This document shows positions 1 through 11,064 of a stretch of 64,000 bases of DNA, one piece after another. The notes below the pieces were generated by a model. That model ran no database searches, was not told the DNA's origin, and worked only from the letters and a program-made list of their open reading frames with translations. Position numbers and translations under genes: made by a program. The DNA lies in contig JAPTOF010000015.1 in NCBI GenBank assembly GCA_028554755.1, forward strand, positions 8,928,001-8,992,000. The letters run 5' to 3'. Source of the DNA: Cordia subcordata. Its lineage: Eukaryota > Streptophyta > Magnoliopsida > Boraginales > Cordiaceae. Numbering within the stretch: the first letter of the stretch is position 1; each line of letters begins with the position of its first letter.

Positions 1-2
1 TT

Positions 3-350
3 CAAGAGCTCGAGGAAATCCGGAACGATCCATATGAAAGCTCAGGGATTTACAAGGAGAAGAAAAAGGCTTATCATGATTAGCAAATATCAAGAAAGCA
101 ATTGTTCGTGGGCCAAAAAGTGTTACTTTATCAATCTTGCCTTAAATTGTTTCTAGGTAAGCTTCGTTCGCATTGGATAGGTCCTTCAATTGTTACTAAA
201 GTCTTTGCACATGGTGCAGTGGAAATCCAGAGTTTCGAAACAAATAAAGTGCTAAAGGTGAATGGTCATCAATTGAAGGTTTTCTATGATGAATTCAATG
301 TGCAAACAGTGGAAGAATTAATGTTGGAAGCACCTCCAGAATACGAGTAG
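3..350 (+). pseudogene. pol: Gypsy integrase C-terminal domain of element G (partial, one stop)
   Basis: This frame is open from the window edge to the stop at 348-350, except for a TAG at 81-83. It contains the GKLRSHWIGPS and KVNGHQLKVF motifs of the integrase C-terminal domain in Athila/Tat elements. That domain ends the polyprotein, follows the catalytic DDE core and helps bind target DNA. No chromodomain follows, which excludes a chromovirus. The catalytic part lies outside the window. The family assignment is firm; the gene is not functional as it stands. Confidence 0.85.
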
Positions 351-1779
351 TTGTTTCGGAACATCGAGCCAACGACGATAAACAAAGGCGCTGGTGGGAG
401 GCAACCTACAGAATTTGAAATTTCATTTTGTGTTTGTTTTTAATTTTTGCAAACTTTTATCATTTTTCTTCAATTTTTAGGAATTTTTCTAATAGTTTTT
501 GTATTTTTTAAAATTATTTTCTTGTTCATCTTCTTCATTGGAAACCCTGATTATGGACAAATGGTGATACTTGGAAGTATTGATTATCACAGGTGTCAGG
601 GATCTTAGGAGAAAGAGAGCTAATTTTGCACAAAAATGGTGGATCTAGGTCAAATTTGCAAGCACAAAGGAAACTGGAGGTCAATTCCTAAATAGACCAC
701 AATTAGTACCCAACTTTCCTATTTACAAAATTGGCCCACCTAATCCCCAATTAACAAAACCTAGATTCTTCTTCTTCTCTGTCGGACTATACACTACAGC
801 AGACATTGACACCACATAAATTCATCATCATCAAATTGATCACCCAATATCATCATTCACCATCATCACTCACCATCATCACTTTATCATCATCAATATC
901 AGACAACCATCATCATCAAATTTCTCTCGCCGCTGTAGTAACCACTGCCGATCACATCTTTATTGCACCACCATCCTCAACTGTTGCTGCAACACCAACC
1001 GCCAGAAACTCCATCACCGTTGGCTGACATTATTTCCCTACACCATTATCCCCGTTGCTCCTTCGACCATTGACACCACAGGCACACACACGGCCAACAT
1101 CATCATCAAGACCCAAACCACCCTGCCAAGCATACCCACCACCATCTCTGACAACACCACCAGCTACCTACGCCCCTGCAACAATCCTACATCATCATCA
1201 CCTTATCTTCTACCATCATTACCCGACGTCACCCACTACACCTTACAACAGCATCATCATCTCCTTGCATATCTCAACCGCAATTGCCATCATTAAATGT
1301 CATCATCATCTTCTTCGTGCTGTTGCCACTGACGAGCTTTCTCTACCATCATCACCTTTGGCCAAATTTTGTTTGCTCATACTGAATTGTAGCAATTCTT
1401 GATACTTTTGTTGGGTGAATTGGGTACTACGCATTTGTGAAAAAAAAAAGAGAAGGCAGAAGCTGTAGAAAAAAATTTTAGAGGAAGACTTAGTGCTAAG
1501 TTGTATTTAAGTGTTTGCACTTATTCTAATTTCATCAGTTCTCTCTTTTTCTGTATCACAATTAGTACCTTTTAAAGCCAGTCAGGGATAGGAAACAATC
1601 CACCAGTGAACCACCCCATCATCGCAGCCAATGCATTATGTCGTAGGTACAATCACCTTCAACAGGTCGTGTGTGCACTTTTCGGGGTAGAAATCTGCCT
1701 AATACTGTCTAGACTATTTCGGATTCCCCATCCCATAATTCTGCATCATCAGCTACTTCACCGGCATCCTCAACAAACA
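351..1779 (+). other. Post-pol spacer of element G with CAT-rich low-complexity tract
   Basis: No supportable gene. A GGCGCTGGTGGGAGGCAACC box at about 389-409 closes the pol region; related boxes follow pol in the other gypsy elements here. About 820-1330 is a degenerate run of CAT/CAC trinucleotides that opens spurious His/Ser/Pro/Thr-rich frames in all phases. The rest is A/T-rich. Confidence 0.6.
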
Positions 1780-2938
1780 GTGATGACACGGGTGCAACAA
1801 CAATGCAGGAGCAAGCCTCAACAGCACCACTTGTTGCACCACCACTTCCATCTTCGGGTACGGACACAACTCTTCACATACTGCTCCATTATTCACCAAC
1901 CCCAAACATCATGTCAGGTATAATGAAATGCTTTCTCGAGACTTATATGCTTGTAAGACTATAGATTTAGCTGCACTAGAATTGCTTGGTTTACAATCTG
2001 AGGTGTTAACATTTCTTGATAATGTTGGTTTGAGGAAGTATGCATCTATCCATGAAGCTACTTTTTATGAATTTAAGCGTGAAATTTATGCCATTTTTAA
2101 ATTTGACACGTCAGGCACTATGACTGTTAACACACTGAATTGTGTTTACTTTCATTTGATGAATAATGATTTTCTTTGTCAGTGATTGAGTTTAGCCTTA
2201 TGCTTGAATTTATTACTGGAAGATTTTCTGCTATTGAGGAGTATTGGCACAGTTATTGCACTTTCCCCCTTGATTTTGATGCTGCATTGGCTTATAAGGA
2301 ATTGGCTCCTAGAGATCCCCTCCTCTATAAACCCAGCACCACACGTGATCAGTTTCTTGAAAATCCTGCATTACTTTAAATCCATCGTTTTTTGGCATAT
2401 TCCTTTTCAGGAAGAGCCAATAACCCTACAGTTTTGACAAAAATGGAACTCTTTTTTCTTTGGTGCATAGTTCATAAAAAAAGATTTAACTTTGGTTATT
2501 GGCTTCTTCAGCATTTGCAAACTGTTCTTCATTCTAGCAGGAGGCCACTCATTTTTGGGATCTTTTATTACTCATATTGCCAATATGCATATTCGCTTTA
2601 GGTCACACTCCATTGCTCTCACTAAAGTATTTGACATTGCATATCTTGATCTACCATGTTTGCAAGCTATGAATCTCATCCGAAAGGACGGAGATAGGTT
2701 TATTTTCATCGTGCATGAAGCTCGCCAGGGTGGTGAACCTACGGGGGAGACCCACGAAGCCTCAGTTTCTCACTTGGTAGGCCTGTTCACTTCCACACCC
2801 CAAGCTGCAGACGATGCTCGACTTGCTTGTATTGAAGCATCCATCGCTGATCAATCCACTAGGCTGGCTAAATTAGAGGAGTGCATTTATGCGTGGGCAC
2901 GACATTCGGGGTACCATGGTCCCAATTCAGATGCTTGA
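1780..2938 (+). pseudogene. Athila env-like ORF remnant (ATHILA ORF-1-type protein)
   Basis: Three overlapping reading frames (1928-2185, 2176-2379, 2492-2938) together resemble the protein encoded downstream of pol in Athila elements. The core at about 1928-2185 has the pattern LDLxxLELLGL, then FLDNVGL, a Tyr/Phe-rich stretch and YFHLMNNDF. The last frame has a C-terminal ILAGGHSFLGSFITHIA stretch and a helical tail rich in acidic and basic residues. A low-complexity Pro/Ala/Thr-rich N-terminus can be followed from about 1780 in another phase. At least three frameshifts or stops break it. The protein has been called env-like in Athila, but its role is unproven and no clear fusion peptide or transmembrane anchor is visible. 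Confidence 0.65.
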
Positions 2939-4736
2939 TGGCCAGGCAACTTCCTCACTTGTGTTTCAGGGAAGTCCTCAGTCTTTTTCTTTTTCTTATT
3001 TTTTGTTTTTGTCCTTATTTCTTCTTTGCCTGCTTTCTTTTATTTCCACATTGAGGACAATGTGTATGCTAAGTGTGGGGGAAGACTACTTCATATTTTT
3101 GTTTTTTTCTTTTATTTTGAGTCTTGCTTATGCTTAGATGTGTTTTTAATGTGGTAATTCGAGTCTTTATAGGTATTTATGTTTTATTTAGTATTGTTTG
3201 AGTCTTCCTGTGTCTTGTCTTCATTAAAAAAAATGAATGAAAAAAATGAAAAAAAAGAGAGGAAAATTTGGGTCAAGTTTTTGTTTCCTTAGTTTTATTT
3301 GTCTAAATATTTTTCTGACTCAACTTTCTACTTTGTAAACTTGGCATTCCTCATGAAAAAAAATTTGATCCCCATGCTCGGGAAACTTGCTTTGGTTGCA
3401 ACGGTAAGCTAGTATGTGTAGTGAATCCATCCCCATTGTTTTTGTCCCTTGATAGATACTTGAACACGCTGTGTTTTGAACCTTGCTTAATCTTAACTTG
3501 AGCTAGAAAATGTGCATGCACTTGAATTGGAAGCTAATGCTTAGTTTGAGTTTAAGAGGTACTTGCCTTGATTTATTTTTGTGGTAAAATCATGAAAAAG
3601 TATGTGTCTAGGAAAGTTATGTCGGGGTTGAGGTCACTCCTACAAAAGTGTTGAAAGAAGAATTGTGAAAAAAAAAAAGTAAAATAAAAAGCACCTTCTT
3701 ACTCCGCTAGTCTCCAAAAGAAAGAAGGAAAAAAAAGGAGAACCGTGAGTAGAGTTTAAAGCCACCTGGAATTGTGACCAACTGAGTAACCGTGGGCATT
3801 CATCACAAATGTTTGTCACCGTGTAAAAAGGTTGGATGACATTCTAGGCAATTCATGAACGTTGAGAAAATGAAAAAAAAGGGCAGTTGAAGTGATTCGG
3901 CTTCCCGGAAGCTGGGCCTAAGCACAAACTTATTTTCTTTAAGGAAAAATTGCACATCAAGGTAGTGTTTTGGATGCTAGCAAGGTGACTTATACATGTG
4001 GTGGTTCTAGTTTTGACTTGCTGAAAAACTGATTTACCTTTGTTTTTTCCTTTTGAGTTTCTTTGAGTCGAGGTGGAGGAACTTTTGAAGGTTTATGTGC
4101 CTGTGTTTGCTGTGATGGATGGTTGAGTTATTTTGAAGCTCAGTGGGAAATTCTAGTGGAATTATTCTTGAGGGGACTTAGTGGCCATATTTTTGATGAA
4201 ATACGTTTACTTGTGGGGATTTTCTTACTAAGTTAGTGTTCTTTTTGAAAATCTTTTGTTGAGGCAAGTCTTACTTTTTGAAAAAGTGCTACAGGAATTT
4301 GCAAAATTAGTGCACTATTTTGACTAAAAACATTGCAAGTTGGTTGAAAGAAAATTTTTTTTTAATCAATTTAAATAGAATTGTTAACTTGCTTGTTTTT
4401 GCAAATGCTTGAATTGGGTCAGGACCTGTAAATATGTTGAGAGGTTGAGCTTGAATGATTATGTTCCTGTGATTGAATGGTGACATGATGGAATGTAGAA
4501 TGATAAAATTGGTAGATGAATTGTGGCGTTGGAGCTTTGATGACATATGTCTTGACTTTATTATGTACTTTGGATTCTTTGAAGCAAGCTATATTCATGA
4601 AAGTACAGAAATTTTAATTGTAGGACTTGCATTATGTTTAGTTGTAAAACTTGGAATCTTTGCATAATTTCAGTCTTGGTCAGTCTTGTATGTGAATTCT
4701 CTCTTCATTGTTTTCATGCTTGAGGGCAAGCATGGT
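2939..4736 (+). other. 3' noncoding region of Athila element G
   Basis: About 1.8 kb without a supportable gene between the env-like remnant and the 3' LTR. It contains AAGTGTGGGGGAAGA at about 3070-3084, after a TTGAGGACAATGTG stretch, which is a motif typical of Athila 3' regions. Purine-rich A/G blocks lie at about 3225-3260, 3660-3745 and 3870-3890. Short open frames at 4307-4667 on both strands show no similarity I recognise. Confidence 0.55.
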
Positions 4737-4753
4737 TCAATTGTGGGGGAATT
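4737..4753 (+). other. Polypurine tract of element G
   Basis: A G-rich purine run (GTGGGGGAA) lies directly before the TGATAAG start of the 3' LTR, where the plus-strand primer of a gypsy element must sit. Confidence 0.65.
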
Positions 4754-6103
4754 TGATAAGTTCTAAATAAGTGTTTAATTTATATGTTAGATGCACTTGA
4801 TTTTGGAATAGAATGCTCTTTAATCAATGTTTTTAATGTAATTTTGCATGTTAGTGCTTAGGAAAAGGAGATGGATGCATTTCGCATGGACATAGATGCT
4901 TTTTAGAAGTGTTTTTAGCGGTCAAAGTTGACTCCATCACGTGGAAAAATGCCATTAATTTGCTACGCGGATTTGACCGAGTTGACCATTTTGGATTTTT
5001 GGAAGGAAATAGTTTAAATATTAGAAGACTTTTTATTTTGTTGGAAATTATATTTAAGGCTTTTATCTTATTATTCTTTTTGAGCTGGGTTTCCTTATCC
5101 AACAAGGAAAATAAGTTAGGGTTTTTCTTATATATATACTTCTTATATGCACTTTGGAGGCAGACAACTTTTAATAGACAATAGCAAATTTTCTCTTCAT
5201 TATTTGGGCGCCATTCATGGACATGCTGTTCTAATTTTCTTTTCTAGCCAAGGATTAATCAAGATTTCGGTTCATCAAATTCGTGAGATCTAAGTGTTTT
5301 TATTTGTTCCATTCTATTTTGATATTTGTGTACTTACTGCTTCAATAATTAATATTGATCTGTGATTATTTAATTTTGCACGTGATTATTTAATTGTTTG
5401 ATAATAGGTAGCCAGTTAGATTAATTAAATTAATTTAAATATAGTGGTAATCAGGTTTCCTGTGTAATTTTGCAATCTAAATGAGTAATTACCGCGAGAG
5501 TTTTGACTTTTAGAATCGGGTCTGTCTAGGTTTTTATTGCTGTCGTTAGATAGATTCTGTGGGCATCTCCGGGGATTAAAACGTCTAATAAGTAAAGCGA
5601 TAGCAGCAAAAATCGTAGGGGATTTAAACTGTTATCAACTCTGTAAGGAAAGATGAGGTTATTAGGCTAAACCGATAACTATAACTGATTTATCAAAATA
5701 GTTGAAAGTATTTTTGCATCTATGATCGGATTTGTTGATCAAAATTGCGATAGTTCCTCAGGCTAGATATTTTTTTCTTGTTGATTTTCTATTTTTCCAG
5801 CTTTGCGTTAAATTAGAGTTGCATATTTGAGTCGTATTTTTTTTATTTATGTTTTTTTATTTTCTAGCCGAATTGCATCACCACGCAGCACGACCAATGG
5901 TCTGGACAGCTTTATTAATTTTACTTTTTCGCATGTAATTCCCCCCTTTTTGATTGCAATTTAGTTGATCAATCTACTTGGTACAATTAGCATAAAATAC
6001 TCTCCTAATCCCCTTAGATTCGACCCTGTTCTCATCACGTATTCTATTTACTTTTGCAAGGTAAGAATTGGAATATTATTTTTAGTGGTCTCGACGCCCA
6101 TCA
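4754..6103 (+). repeat. 3' LTR of Athila element G (about 1350 bp)
   Basis: It starts with TGATAAG right after the polypurine tract and ends ...GCCCATCA. The right edge is fixed by the abrupt switch, at 6104, to minus-strand copia integrase coding sequence. It contains the TTCGACCCTG stretch usual near the 3' end of such LTRs (about 6017-6027). The matching 5' LTR is outside the window. Confidence 0.75.
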
Positions 6104-6506
6104 ATGACGGTGTTTGCATTCAGCAACACCATTTTGTTATGGTGTTCCTGGACATGAAAGATGAAGAGTAATCCCATAATCTTGAAACAAAAGTTTGTTT
6201 GCAAGATTGATAAACTCTCCTCCATTATTGGCTTGGACATATTTAATTCAAGCATTACATAAATTTTGGACCATGTTGATGAACACAGGAAAAATTGTAA
6301 TGACATTAGATTTGTGAGCCATCGGGTAAAACCAGCAAAAGCGACTATGATCATTAATCAACACTAAATAATAATGATAGCCATCAGGAGAAGGAACAGG
6401 GGAAGGGCCCTAAAGATCACAATGTATTGTGTGTGACAAAGAAGCTGCTCGTGAAATTTTATTTGCAAAGGGCAGGCAATGACTCTTACCCATTTGATAA
6501 CTACTA
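6104..6506 (-). pseudogene. pol: Copia H integrase core fragment
   Basis: Reading leftward from 6506, frames show the GPSPVPSPDGY segment, a FINMVQN-type helix and LSCPGTP*QNGVAECKHRH. These are hallmarks of the copia integrase catalytic core (DDE), which joins the cDNA to target DNA. Frame changes and stops are present, including TAA for the Gln of the QNGVAE motif. The fragment ends after the HRH motif, where element G inserted. At 6506 it continues on the far side of the solo LTR. Confidence 0.8.
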
Positions 6507-8603
6507 TGATGTGTTGGTTTCGTGTGTGATTTTTCATTGTATTTCTATATCTATTTTGAGGTGTTTTGTGCTCTATTGGGTGTATTAGTATAGCATTATA
6601 TCATATTTGAGCATATTAGGCTTTAGATGTCTATAGTTGAGCCTAAAGTATAAATGCTACACTAAAGTGCACTTAACTTGTCTTTTAGGTGAGATTTGGA
6701 ACAATGCTTGGGCTTAAAATGATGCAGAGGTGATGATAAAGCCATGCCAAAGGTGTTTTGGATAAGAAGAAAGCAAGAAGATTGCATTTGCAAGTCCCGG
6801 ATGAAGAACGGAGTAACCGGGCGAAACCGAGCGCAACAGGAGTCAAATTTGGAGCTTGCAACCAAAGGGAACATGGACTAAGTCTGGACATGTTTATGGG
6901 GTGCAAAAGATGAATAAAAATGGCTTGGGACATTCCCGAAAGTGGTACGAAGCCATAGAAAAAATCGCGCACGAATCTGAGCCAAACGGAGGAAAACAAG
7001 AAGAGTTGGTTGAGTGTTCTTCAGAGAATCGGTGCACCGGCTCACTAGGCCGATAAAACCCACAAGCAACCCTCTTTTGGAAAAATTGAGGGCCCTTGGT
7101 ACCCGTGCACCCGTTAGGTGTTCCGGTAGTCACAGAAAATTGGCTATATAAGGCCTTTTTTGGCCATTTTATAGAAGAACAAGTTATATTCTTTCACACC
7201 CATCTCCCAAAACCCTGATCCTCTTATCTCTCACCTCTTACACACTCTTCCATACACAAAATCAACAAAATCACTTTGGAATCAAGCCTCTAAGAGGATC
7301 AAACACAAGGATTTAGGGCATAGCTCGTGAATTTTAAGGGATGGATTTGGATAGAAAGGTATCTCTCTTTTGTCCCAAATCTAAATATGTATAATTGGAG
7401 CTATAGGGTGATTATTCTTGTATTTATGGATTGATTATTACTCTTATGTAATGGGTACTTGATGGATTTATGTATTATATGCTTTATGCTTAGGGTTTCA
7501 AAGGCTATCTTACAAACATGTCTATGTGTTTGTTGAAGTGCCTTAATGATGTAGCATATGTATGTTAAAGTTTATTTTGCTATTAACCATTTTTAAATCA
7601 TTATTCTAGCATGTCTATGTGTTTATGTGGTGATTTCATGAAGTGGGTATGCTTATATACATTTCTCTGTGTGTGTTTGCATATCAAATAGCATAAATAG
7701 CTTCTATTGCATACATGTCAGGTGCCATTGCTTAAATTGATGTAATCTAGGCATGTCTATGTGTTTAGTAGTAGAATATTCTAGAGTATTCTCAAACTTC
7801 ATGCCCTAGATGTGTTTGCTTCACGCTTTAATGTCAATCTTCGCTATTGTGATGTGATCGATGGTGCATAATTAGAAACTAGCCCAGGTTGAGTCCCCTT
7901 TGACTTTAAATCCAGCCAATAGGAGTCTGGATAGGTTTAGTTGACCTTAGTTCACTTAGGAAGTCTAGTTAGTCCACCCTAACACCCCAGGTTCATAAGG
8001 ACCATGCTAACAGCTCTAAGCAGGGCAAAGCTTAGGGACGGACTCGCACCGAGTCCTAGGGCCAGATTGGGGAACTAATTAAAGGACTAAGTTCTATGGT
8101 TAAATTGACCTACACTCACCTAGAACCTTATTGGCTAGCCTTAATTCCTAAGTCATAAAGACCACACCGTACTGCTAGACATCGCCACATAGGGACGGAC
8201 CCACACTAAGGCGTAGGGTACCAATTAGGAGGCTAATTATAGGTTTAGATTAAAGCACTTAGTATAATCCATCAAGTAACCCGGAGAAAACATAGTAATC
8301 ACCATAAACAAAACATAATCACCTTAGTCCCCCATTTCTGACGTTTGAATCCTCTTAGATTACACACACCGTCATTTTATTTCCTTGTTCTTAGATTAAG
8401 TTTATTTTTCCAGAGCCCCCTTTAAACCAAAACCCCAAAAACATTCTAGCTAGGACCTCAACTGTAGTTTTTGGGACGCATTTATCTTAGGACACATACA
8501 CGTTAGGCCTCGCCATGGTTCGACCCCGCACTCGCACACACTATATTACATACAACCCGTGCGCTTGCGGGTTATTTATGCTTGTGCTCACGAATAGTGA
8601 TCA
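6507..8603 (+). repeat. Solo LTR of family B (LARD family), with target duplication TACTA
   Basis: The sequence starts TGATGTGTTGG and ends ...GTGATCA (TGAT/ATCA inverted ends) and is flanked on both sides by TACTA (6502-6506 and 8604-8608). It matches the LARD LTRs at 8967-10861 and 14450-16332 along its length, including TATA box, CATGTCTATGTG repeats and conserved core. No internal region remains. With a perfect duplication this indicates a full insertion reduced by LTR-LTR recombination. Taking it out with one TACTA copy makes the copia H integrase region continuous. Confidence 0.93.
7144..7152 (+). promoter_or_regulatory. TATA box of the solo LTR
   Basis: CTATATAAG at the same relative position as in the two LARD LTRs. 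A pyrimidine/ACCCT-rich leader starts about 55 bases downstream. Confidence 0.55.
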
Positions 8604-8966
8604 TACTACATATATTATTTTGATCCCGAGATGAACAAGAAAAATTGAGTAAATTCTAAAGGGAATGTAAAATCTTGTTCGACAGATGTCCCAAGCATGC
8701 AAGCCATGTGTAGTAGCTAACCTTATTAGAGAAAAACACTTGCTTGATTAACTGCTAAAAAGTATAATGCCCATGATCAATTGTTCGTTGGTGGAGGAGC
8801 CACCCTGTCTTCACATCCTTTATAGAATAACCAGAATCAGTGAAAACAAAATAACAATTATGATTTTTGCTAAAAAGTGCCATAGAGAGCAATTGTTTGG
8901 TAAGCTGTGGAACCAATAAAACTTTAGATTGCAAGGTCTCGCTATTAGATAGAGAAAAAGAAGAGT
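8604..8966 (-). pseudogene. pol: Copia H protease end and pre-integrase (GAG-pre) domain fragment
   Basis: The minus-strand frame 8966-8755 reads through LTKQLLSMALFSKNHN and YSIKDVKTG, the conserved stretch between copia protease and the integrase zinc-binding domain. A zinc-binding-type HxxLGH-like segment follows toward 8690 with a stop. The piece is bounded exactly by the LARD (8967) and the solo LTR (8603) and is part of copia H. Confidence 0.8.
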
Positions 8967-10861
8967 TGATGTGTTGGTTTCGTGTGTGATTTTGCATTGT
9001 ATTCCTATATCTATTTTGAGGTGTTTTATGCTTTATAAGGTGTATTAGTATAGTATTTATATTATACTTGAGCATATTAAGCTTTTGGTGTCTATAGTTG
9101 AGCTTAAAGCATAAATACTACACTAAAGTACACTTATCTTATGTTCTAGGTGAGTTTCAGGAATGCCTTAAGTTGAACAAAGATGGAGATGGCTTGGGCA
9201 ATTATTGAAGAAGAGTTTGAAGATGAAATGTGGAAGAAAATCATGTTGGGAAGCTTCCAGACAAAGACCAAAGCAACCGGAAGTAGAATGGAGCTAAAAC
9301 GAGGCCGAAAGAGAACAAAGAGACACTACCAGAACATTAGCTTCAAGGTACCGGTGTACCAGCTCACTTTACTGCCAAAAACAAAAACCAAGTTTCTACT
9401 ACCGGAATAGAGGGCCTTTGGTACCGATGCTCTAGTAGAGTGTTCCGGTAGTCATAGAAATTAGCTATATAAGCCCGCTTTTGGCCATTTTAAAGGATAA
9501 TTTAAGTTGTATTCTTTTAGACCTATCTCCCAAAACCCTAATCCTCTCATCTCCCACCTCTCACACACTCTTTCGTACACAAAAACACTTTGGAATCAAG
9601 TCTCTAAGAGGATCAAACACAAGGATTTGGACATAGCTCTTTGATTGTAAAGATATGGCTTTGGATAAAAGGGTAATTTCTTTGTCTCTCTTTTATCGTA
9701 AGTTAATGTATGTTTGATTAGAGCTATGTAGGGCGACTTACTCTTGTACTATGGATGATTATTACATTATCATTATGGGTATTTGATGGATTTATATTTA
9801 TAGGCTTTATGCTTATGGCTTCAACGGCTATTTTACATACATGTCTATATGTTTGTTGAAATGCCTCAATGATGTAGCATATGTATATTGAAGTCTATTG
9901 TGCTATTAACCATTTCTAAATCATTATGCTAGCATGTCTATGTGTTTGCGTGATGATTACATGAAGTAGGTATGACTATATACATGTCTATGTGTGTGTT
10001 AGCATACTTAATAGCATAAATAGCTTCTATTGCATACATGTCGGGTGCCATTACTTAAATTGGTGTAATCTAAGTACGTCTATGTGCTTAGTATTAGAAT
10101 ACCCCGGAATATTCTCGAACGCCATGCCCTAGATGTGTTTGCTTTGCTTAAACGTTAATATCTGCTATTGTGATGATGATCGATGATGCACAAGTAATGG
10201 CTAGCCTAGGCCGAGTCTTCCTTAGCTTTAAATCCAACTAATGGGTATCAGGGTAGATTAGTCGACCTTAGACGGACTAGGTCTTGGCTTTAAATCTGGC
10301 CAATGATTTAGACGCTAGGGTTAGATCGATCTAAGTCACTTAAAATCCTAACTAGCTAGCCCTATGGCCCTATGTCATAAAGACCATACGCCGTGGCTCT
10401 AGTGGTCGACACCTAGGGACGGATTCGTACTGAGTCTTAGGGTGTAATTAGGAGGTCAATTAAGAGACTAGATGAGAGCAACTGAGTTTAATCCATCAAG
10501 CAACCCTAACAAGAAGTAGTAATCACCTATTTGCAAGCCGTAATCACTCTATTCCCCATTTCCACGTGTTAGCATCCCTTTCGATCGCTTGATTCCCCAT
10601 CACACACACACATACACATACCACCTTTTTATTTTCTTGTTCTTAGATTAGGTTTATTTTTCCTGAGTTTCCTTCAAATCAAAAACCCCAAAAACATTGT
10701 AGTTAGGACCTCAACAAATTGCTTTTAGGACGCACTTAGCTTAGGACATCATACACGTTAAGCCTCCTCCTGGATTCGACCCTGCACTCACAAACACAGT
10801 ACTACACATGTCCTATGCACTTGCGGGTTATTTAGGCTTGTGCCATGAGATAACATATTAA
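8967..10861 (+). repeat. 5' LTR of the LARD (1895 bp)
   Basis: It starts TGATGTGTTGG; the right edge is set by the primer site, which begins two bases later. The terminal sequence is ATTA, where the other copies have ATCA. It holds a TATA box (9465-9473), a telobox (9533-9541), several CATGTCTATGTG-type motifs (about 9838-10085), a duplicated CTTTAAATC..CCAA subrepeat (about 10225-10305) and the conserved core (about 10370-10445). Confidence 0.9.
9465..9541 (+). promoter_or_regulatory. LARD 5' LTR promoter: TATA box and downstream telobox
   Basis: CTATATAAG at 9465-9473 is followed 68 bases later (start to start) by AAACCCTAA at 9533-9541 within a C/T-rich leader. The same pair with the same spacing occurs in the 3' LTR. 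In plants the telobox is known from the 5' regions of translation-machinery genes; its function here is inferred only. Confidence 0.55.
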
Positions 10862-10890
10862 GTTCTTGGCGCTGTTGCCAGGGAGGCAAC
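10862..10890 (+). other. Primer binding site of the LARD (tRNA-Asp type)
   Basis: AGTTCTTGGCGCTGTTGCC followed by AGGGAGGCAACG starts directly after the 5' LTR. The GGCGCYGTTGCC core is the type that pairs with plant tRNA-Asp in Athila-like elements; equivalent sites lie in elements A (50465) and C (43237). Confidence 0.75.
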
Positions 10891-11064
10891 GTTTGTTTGG
10901 TTTCTTAGTTTTTGTGTGTCTTAGCTTGTTACGTGTTGTTTTATCTTTTCTTTTCATATTTTTATTGTTTTAATTAATAAAATAAAAATTCAAAAACAAA
11001 TTTTTGTTGAGCATTGTGAAGATGTTTACATGTGTCAATTAATCATGAATAATCTTAATGCATC
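10891..11064 (+). other. LARD leader
   Basis: A T-rich untranslated leader between primer site and ORF. No feature beyond poly-T-rich stretches is visible. Confidence 0.4.

Larger units (their letters stand above)
1..6103 (+). mobile_element. Athila-type Ty3/gypsy element G, 3' portion (5' part outside window)
   Basis: The left edge of the window lies inside the integrase C-terminus of a gypsy element. It is followed by a post-pol GGGAGGCAACC box, a long spacer, an env-like ORF remnant, about 1.8 kb of 3' noncoding sequence, a purine tract and a 3' LTR ending at 6103. An ORF of this type downstream of pol is characteristic of the Athila clade. The element ends inside the integrase gene of minus-strand copia H, so it is a nested insertion. 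Its 5' half and matching target duplication lie off the left edge; the right flank is ATGAC (6104-6108). Confidence 0.85.

Noticed and set aside
806..1923. Overlapping open frames of 73-115 codons rich in His, Ser, Thr and Pro
   Set aside because: They come from the CAT/CAC trinucleotide tract, which opens several phases at once; no domain is seen.
6662..7133. Several antisense and sense open frames inside the solo LTR
   Set aside because: They lie in LTR sequence upstream of its TATA box, overlap one another on both strands and have no counterpart in the LARD LTR copies.
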